A stretch of 8,531 bases of DNA from SVTX01 sp045585895 (GTDB lineage Bacteria; Bacillota; Clostridia; Oscillospirales; CAG-272), in NCBI GenBank assembly GCA_045585895.1, contig JAZMZI010000140.1, forward strand, positions 1 to 8,531, in the 5' to 3' direction. Both the position numbers and the translations under genes were made by a program. The notes under the pieces are model-generated. The model was not told the DNA's origin, did no database searches, and saw only the letters and a program-made list of their open reading frames with translations. This document shows positions 5,051-8,531 of this stretch, one piece after another (within the stretch, counting starts at the first letter, position 1; every line of letters begins with the position of its first letter).

Positions 5051-6279
5051 CCACCGCAAACCAATGAAACCACGTTCGAAATCTTGTTTGCGCCCAGCAG
5101 CTCGTCGGTGAACATTATCCCGCGGCGCAATGCGGGATCTCCAAACCTTTTTCGAAGTCCATCAACCGTGCCTTCAAGGGTTTCCGCCCGCTGTATTGCC
5201 ATTATATCGGGTGAAAAGGAAAGCTGCTCCGCATCGGCTCGAATAAGGTCGGCTGCCCGAACTCCCAACGAGCGGATCGGAGCATCACAAAGATGATTAC
5301 GATTAATCAACTCTTTTGCCGAAGAAAAAAGCGAACGCGCCGTTCTGTTGGGATAATCGGGGCGAATCTGCCGCGTCAGAGTGGTCAAATCTGTGTATCT
5401 GACCGATACCTGTACGGTCTGACAAACAACGCCCTCTAGCCGCATACGCGCGGATACGTTTTCACAGAGCTGATACAAAATTATATCAACATCATTCTGA
5501 CTTACAAGATCTCGGGGTGGCGTGGTGCTGTTTCCTATCGATTTCGGAGGCTGAGAGCTTCCGTAAAGCGACACAGGCGAGATATCTCTGCCGTTTGCCG
5601 CCTCGTAAAGCGAAAGTCCGTTTTTACCGAAAAGACATTTTAGCAGATAGGGATCGGTATTGGCAAGGTCGCCTATGGTTCTGATGCCGTAGGTCTTCAG
5701 CTTTTTATCGGTCTTTCTGCCTACAAAAAGCAGGTCACTTGCGGGCAAAGACCATATTTTATCACGAAAATCAGATTTGTTTATGACCGTGGTCGCGTCG
5801 GGCTTTTTCATATCCGACCCCAGCTTTGCAAAGACCTTATTAAACGACACGCCGACTGATACGGTCAGCCCCAGCTCCTTTTTCATCCTCTTTCGGATAG
5901 CGTCGGCTATTCTTTTGCCGTCTCCGAAGATACCGAGACTCCCCGTAACGTCAAGCCAACATTCGTCGAGACCGAACGGCTCTATCATATCGGTATAATC
6001 GTAATATATCTCCCTCGCCGCCTGCGAATACTGCTCATAAAGCTCAAAATGGGGCGGCAGAAAGACTATATCGGGACATTTTTGCTTTGCCTGCCATAAG
6101 GCTTCGGCGGTCTGCACTCCCTTAGCCTTCGCCTCGTAATTCTTAGCCAAAACTATTCCGTGCCGCGCCTCGGGATCACCCGCCACCGCCACGGGTTTAC
6201 CGCGCAACTCGGGGTGCGACAAAAGCTCGACCGACGCATAAAAATTATTAAGATCGGAATGAAGTACCGTTCTTGTCAA
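5047..6279 (-). CDS. dinB: DNA polymerase IV (Y-family, SOS-induced)
   Basis: A 410-residue translesion polymerase that copies damaged DNA with low fidelity. The N-terminal catalytic part shows HSDLNNFYASVE with metal ligand Asp9 and steric-gate Phe13, and GLDECWLDVTGS with the catalytic pair Asp105-Glu106. SVGVSFNKVFAKLGSDMKKP (141-160) is the conserved palm segment. The thumb with helix-hairpin-helix (LLFVGRKTDKKLKTYGIRTIGDLA) and the little-finger domain follow. EQLSFSPD at 351-358 may be a degenerate form of the clamp-binding QLSLF motif. The start is TTG at 6279: an in-frame TAA lies directly upstream, AAGGAG is 9 nt away, and MTRTVLHSDLNNF begins as family members do. It is a single gene with a promoter covered by two LexA-type boxes, so induction by DNA damage is expected. 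Confidence is high. Confidence 0.96.
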   Translation of the reverse strand: MTRTVLHSDLNNFYASVELLSHPELRGKPVAVAGDPEARHGIVLAKNYEAKAKGVQTAEALWQAKQKCPDIVFLPPHFELYEQYSQAAREIYYDYTDMIEPFGLDECWLDVTGSLGIFGDGKRIADAIRKRMKKELGLTVSVGVSFNKVFAKLGSDMKKPDATTVINKSDFRDKIWSLPASDLLFVGRKTDKKLKTYGIRTIGDLANTDPYLLKCLFGKNGLSLYEAANGRDISPVSLYGSSQPPKSIGNSTTPPRDLVSQNDVDIILYQLCENVSARMRLEGVVCQTVQVSVRYTDLTTLTRQIRPDYPNRTARSLFSSAKELINRNHLCDAPIRSLGVRAADLIRADAEQLSFSPDIMAIQRAETLEGTVDGLRKRFGDPALRRGIMFTDELLGANKISNVVSLVCGG

Positions 6280-6300
6280 TTATATCATCTCCTTGTAATA

Positions 6301-6320
6301 TTTAGAACAGTTGTTCTAAA
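6301..6320. promoter_or_regulatory. LexA/DinR box 1 of dinB
   Basis: TTTAGAACAGTTGTTCTAAA is a perfect palindrome with 8-bp arms. Its core GAAC-N4-GTTC is the Gram-positive SOS box. It lies just downstream of the dinB -10 box, over the expected transcription start. Confidence 0.85.
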
Positions 6321-6323
6321 CAC

Positions 6324-6352
6324 ATTATACACCCCGAACGAATGTTTGTCAA
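6324..6352 (-). promoter_or_regulatory. dinB promoter (minus strand)
   Basis: Read on the minus strand: TTGACA (6352-6347), a 17-bp spacer, and TATAAT (6329-6324), a full match to both hexamers. The expected start near 6317 lies within LexA box 1, while box 2 overlaps the -35 and spacer. This is the layout of a strong promoter kept off by a repressor. Confidence 0.88.
6335..6348. promoter_or_regulatory. LexA/DinR box 2 of dinB
   Basis: CGAACGAATGTTTG fits the DinR consensus CGAACRNRYGTTYC at 13 of 14 positions. It overlaps the dinB -35 hexamer. Its centre is 31 bp from that of box 1, about three helical turns, so the two sites could be bound on the same face of the DNA. Confidence 0.7.
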
Positions 6353-6373
6353 GAGGAAAATGTAGGATTTCAA

Positions 6374-6397
6374 CAAGTGAAATCCATTCATCACTTG
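6374..6397. promoter_or_regulatory. Inverted repeat at the -35 of the transporter promoter
   Basis: CAAGTGA (6374-6380) and TCACTTG (6391-6397) are perfect 7-bp arms 10 bp apart; the right arm takes in the first three bases of the -35 hexamer. This could be the site of a dimeric regulator of the transporter-phosphatase operon. The factor is unknown. Confidence 0.45.
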
Positions 6398-6423
6398 ACA
6401 AAACGCAGGAGCGGTGATATAAT
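6395..6423 (+). promoter_or_regulatory. Promoter of the transporter-PAP2 operon
   Basis: TTGACA (6395-6400), a 17-bp spacer, and TATAAT (6418-6423), with an upstream TG extending the -10. The start would be near 6430, about 33 nt before the ATG. It diverges from the dinB promoter; the two -35 boxes are 42 bp apart. Confidence 0.85.
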
Positions 6424-6462
6424 TCTATCTGTATTTATTTTGCGCAAGAAAGAAGGAAAAAA

Positions 6463-7677
6463 ATGAAAAAGATGATAACGGGCAAAAAGCTTGCATGGCT
6501 TTTCGCCTTCGTCTACTTTGCAAGCTACGTGACGAGAATAAACCTTGCCGCGGTAATTTCAGAGGTTGTCAGCGACACGGGGTTTGCGAAATCTCAGCTT
6601 TCAATAATCCTCGTATGTATGTCGGTGTCCTACGGAATAGGTCAGGTAATCAACGGCTGAATCGGTGATCGCATAAAGCCTCAAAACCTTATCTTTATAG
6701 GACTTATTACCGCAACGGGCATAAACGTTGCGCTTCCCTTTTTCTCAAGCTCCATACCCGTTATGTGCGCACTCTGGACGGTCAACGGCTTTGCTCAGGC
6801 TATGATGTGGCCCCCCATTGTCAAGATAATGGTCAGCACCATGGACGAGATAACCTATGGCGAGGCGTCGGTTATAGTTTCTTTAGGTTCTTCCATGGGA
6901 ACTATATTCGTTTATCTTACCGCCCCTCTGATAATAACTCTGCTATCATGGAAATTCGTGCTTTTCTTCTCGGCTTCCATAGGTCTTTTATCGGTAATAC
7001 TCTGGGCGATTTTGAAAAACAGGGTTTACGACGAAAATCAGACGACACTTGCGGAAAAATCCGAGAAAAAAACCGCAAAATTCATTTTTCCCAAGTCGGC
7101 TGTCTTTCCGCTGACATTCATAGCCCTTGCCATTATCTGTCAGGGTATGCTTCGTGACGGAGTTACGAGCTGGATGCCCTCCCTTCTCTCCGACACCTTC
7201 GAAATGGGCAACAGCGCAAGTATTCTTTGTACGGTTTCTCTCGCGGTATTTTCTATGATCTCCTTCATTCTGGCGGGAATGTTTTACAAGCTCTTTAAAA
7301 GCGAAGTTGCCTGTGCCGTCGCTATATTCGCTTTTGCCGCTCTTTCGGCTCTCCTTCTTACCGTTCTCTTTAATACGGGTGCCGTTACCGCCATCGTGTT
7401 TATGGCGCTTATCACGGGCGCAACTCACGGAGTAAATCTTATGCTTATCGGTCACGTGCCGAAAAGATTCCGCAAGTACGGCAACATCTCCACGATCTCT
7501 GGCGCAATCAACGCTTGCACCTACATAGGCTCGGCTATCGCAACCTACGGTATCGCAAAGCTCTCGGAGCTGTACGATTGGCAATTCACGGTGGCGGTAT
7601 GGTGCGTTATAGCGGTTTTGGGAGTTATATTTTGCGCTATCGCCATGCCCAAGTGGAAAAAATTTATCGAAAAATAA
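6463..7677 (+). pseudogene. OPA-type MFS transporter with an in-frame TGA
   Basis: One continuous frame of 404 sense codons plus stop, interrupted only by TGA at codon 66 (6658-6660). It encodes a 12-helix major facilitator of the organophosphate:phosphate antiporter type (relatives of GlpT and UhpT), acting in the cytoplasmic membrane. Supporting segments are SYVTRINLAAVI in helix 1, GIGQVING-stop-IGDRIKP (motif A), NGFAQAMMWPPIVKIM in helix 4, and RFRKYGNISTISGAINACTYIGSA near the end. The stop sits where family members have an aromatic or large hydrophobic residue just before GDR, so TGG to TGA is the simplest change. Nothing else in the frame is damaged. The ATG has AGAAGGA 5 nt upstream. 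Restart at ATG 6763 would lose the first helices and motif A, so the product would probably not work. Reasons for the stop could be a recent nonsense mutation, a sequence error or suppression. The substrate is unknown. Confidence 0.85.
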
Positions 7678-7690
7678 AGGAATTTGAATT

Positions 7691-8362
7691 ATGACGTCTG
7701 CCGCAACCTGGCTCAACACTTTTTTTGCAGACTTTGATTTTGCCATACTTGAGTTTTATCACCTGCTTGCTACATATGCCTCGTCAATTCTCACCCCTAT
7801 ATGTGATTTTTTGGCGGTCATAGGAGACGGAGCTCTTGCCTGCATAGTCCTCGCCGCAATCCTTATTCTTTTCCCGAAAACAAGAAAAGCGGGACTTTGC
7901 GTCCTGCTTTCGGTCAGTATCGGCGCGTTGATAACCAACGTGGCGGTCAAAAATATAGTTGCCCGTCCTCGCCCGTATGTTTCGGATATTGCTCAATTTA
8001 ACAAATGGTGGGAATACGTAGGCGCTCATATTGAAAGCGAATTTTCCTTCCCCTCGGGGCATACCACCGCAGCCATGGCGGGTGCCGTCGGCCTTTGTCT
8101 CGGGTATGATAAAGGCAGAAAATGGTGGATATTCTTAGCCTCGGCTATATACGTGATTCTTATGGGAGGTAGCCGAAACTATCTTATGGTGCACTATCCC
8201 ACGGACGTTGTAGCGGGAATGATTGCGGGCGCGATCGGCGGAGTTATTGCCTACTTTTGGATCAAATTCCTTTACAAAGGCTTTGAAGGCAATAAAGACT
8301 CGAAAATATGCTCGTTTATCCTTAATGCAGATATACAGACTTTGTTTTTTAAAAGGATCTGA
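7691..8362 (+). CDS. PAP2-family membrane phosphatase
   Basis: A 223-residue integral membrane protein of the type 2 phosphatidic acid phosphatase superfamily, which removes phosphate from lipid phosphates such as phosphatidate, undecaprenyl diphosphate or phosphatidylglycerophosphate. All three catalytic motifs are complete: K87-x6-R94-P95 (KNIVARPRP), P121-S-G-H124, and S161-R162-x5-H168-x3-D172 (SRNYLMVHYPTD). About six hydrophobic helices are seen, near residues 17-40, 46-62, 67-85, 126-140, 145-160 and 173-195, with the active site expected on the outer face. The start ATG follows AAAGGAA by 8 nt, and that site overlaps the stop of the transporter 13 bp upstream, so the two are co-transcribed. 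The C-terminal tail after about residue 197 is not recognisable. The substrate cannot be told from the sequence; a role with the transporter in phosphate-ester metabolism is an inference. Confidence 0.93.
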   Translation: MTSAATWLNTFFADFDFAILEFYHLLATYASSILTPICDFLAVIGDGALACIVLAAILILFPKTRKAGLCVLLSVSIGALITNVAVKNIVARPRPYVSDIAQFNKWWEYVGAHIESEFSFPSGHTTAAMAGAVGLCLGYDKGRKWWIFLASAIYVILMGGSRNYLMVHYPTDVVAGMIAGAIGGVIAYFWIKFLYKGFEGNKDSKICSFILNADIQTLFFKRI

Positions 8363-8365
8363 TAT

Positions 8366-8390
8366 ATGACGAAAAAAGCAGACGCAAAAA
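8366..8390 (+). pseudogene. 5' stub of a gene cut by an insertion sequence
   Basis: ATG at 8366 follows the PAP2 stop by 3 bp and has AAAAGGAT 7 nt upstream, the layout of a third operon gene. The frame reads MTKKADAK and then enters the IS end at about 8391, where it hits TGA at 8396. Lys-rich starts of this kind are too common to identify a family. The rest of the gene should lie beyond the other end of the insertion. Confidence 0.5.
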
Positions 8391-8438
8391 TGAAGTGAAC
8401 CCCAAATAGTTCACAGAAAAGAAAAAGGCGCAACAAAG

Positions 8439-8470
8439 ACAGGGAGAGGAAATTACCTCTTCCTGTTTTT
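8439..8470. terminator. Terminator inside the IS end
   Basis: ACAGGGAGAGG (8439-8449) and CCTCTTCCTGT (8456-8466) pair over 11 positions with one wobble and a 6-nt loop, followed by U5 on the plus strand. On the minus strand the hairpin includes the transposase stop codon and is followed by CTTTGTT, so it can end transposase transcripts and block read-through in from the host operon. Confidence 0.75.
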
Positions 8471-8531
8471 GATTCTCGAAGTATTGTAAAAAATCAACCA
8501 ATCTTCTACAAGTAGTAGATATTCTTCAAAA
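8453..8531 (-). CDS. IS3-type transposase, C-terminal end (partial)
   Basis: The last 25 codons of a minus-strand frame entering from the right edge. The peptide contains FEEYLLLVEDWLIFYNTSRI and ends KNRKR. Integrase-core (DDE) transposases of the IS3/IS150 group end with a helix of the form EE-YI-xYN-xxR just past the catalytic Glu, which this matches: D-W-L-I-F-Y-N-T-S-R. The frame stops earlier than usual, without the customary SPVEYR-like tail; the stop codon lies inside the terminator stem. The catalytic residues are outside the window. The call rests on a short peptide plus the terminal repeat next to it. Confidence 0.6.
   Translation of the reverse strand, partial: FEEYLLLVEDWLIFYNTSRIKNRKR

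Larger units (their letters stand above)
8391..8531. mobile_element. IS3-family-like insertion sequence, end only
   Basis: The presumed terminal repeat starts with TGAAGTGAACCCC (8391-8403) and closes with AGTTCACA (8408-8415), the TG-to-CA form with an internal CCCC that I associate with IS3/IS150-group ends. It is followed inward by a terminator and by the C-terminal codons of a transposase on the minus strand, the order expected for the right end of such an element. Most of the element, the other end and any target duplication lie outside the window. Confidence 0.6.

Noticed and set aside
6655..6690. Selenocysteine or general TGA-to-Trp recoding at the transporter TGA.
   Set aside because: The family has no selenocysteine at this loop, the only local pairing is a weak GGCT/AGCC, and TGA ends three other genes here.
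6988..7746. Minus-strand frame of 252 codons opposite the transporter and PAP2 genes.
   Set aside because: It is antisense to two recognised membrane proteins, and its Lys- and Arg-rich content is what the reverse of hydrophobic codons gives.
8486..8520. A Cas12a-like CRISPR repeat end: TTCTAC-AAGTA-GTAGAT with a 35-nt unit starting GT, next to the window edge.
   Set aside because: Only one copy is visible, the usual AATTTCTAC handle reads AATCTTCTAC, and the same bases are codons of the transposase C-terminus on the minus strand, next to an IS terminator and terminal repeat. More sequence to the right would settle it.

Overview
The window looks like chromosomal DNA of an anaerobic, probably gut-dwelling, member of the Bacillota (class Clostridia). 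This is inferred from the strong AGGAGG-type ribosome binding sites, near-consensus sigma-A promoters, a Gram-positive type LexA/DinR box (GAAC-N4-GTTC), gene content typical of plant-polysaccharide users, and intergenic spaces filled with short hairpin mosaics. No rRNA, tRNA or credible CRISPR array is visible. The species cannot be named from the sequence.

Layout. Positions 1-464 hold no convincing gene, only small palindromes and two hairpin terminators. A small acidic orphan protein (465-1055, +), possibly DUF4303/immunity-like, follows with its own promoter and terminator. A hairpin mosaic (about 1126-1301) separates it from a cytoplasmic CE15/glucuronoyl-esterase-like hydrolase (1468-2580, +) driven by a perfect TTGACA-17-TATAAT promoter. 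A second palindromic intergenic element (2621-2750) precedes another orphan with a cysteine cluster (2837-3271, +). A shared terminator (about 3283-3320) separates this from the convergent mannonate dehydratase gene uxuA (3410-4498, -). The non-coding stretch 4499-5046 holds the uxuA promoter and operator-like palindrome, plus a structured element bounded by 12-bp inverted repeats (4645-5012). dinB, encoding DNA polymerase IV (5047-6279, -), has a promoter overlapped by two LexA-type boxes. Divergent from it are an OPA-type MFS transporter (6463-7677, +) broken by one in-frame TGA, a PAP2 phosphatase (7691-8362, +), and the first codons of a third gene (8366-) that is cut by the end of an IS3-like insertion sequence running off the window.

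How the genes fit together. The esterase-like enzyme and uxuA suggest use of glucuronate-bearing plant polymers: release of glucuronate or its esters, then the uxuA step from mannonate to 2-keto-3-deoxygluconate. They have separate promoters, so this is a functional link, not an operon. dinB is a single SOS gene. The transporter and PAP2 phosphatase lie 13 bp apart and could handle a phosphate ester together, but the transporter reading frame is interrupted and the operon's third gene has been hit by the insertion sequence, so the cluster looks to be decaying.

The points most worth a second look are the single-stop transporter, the double LexA-box promoter, the esterase with Asn at the usual catalytic Glu position, the 18-nt-period hairpin repeat, and the IS end, which at first sight mimics a Cas12a CRISPR repeat. 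I do not see a clearly new multi-gene system here.
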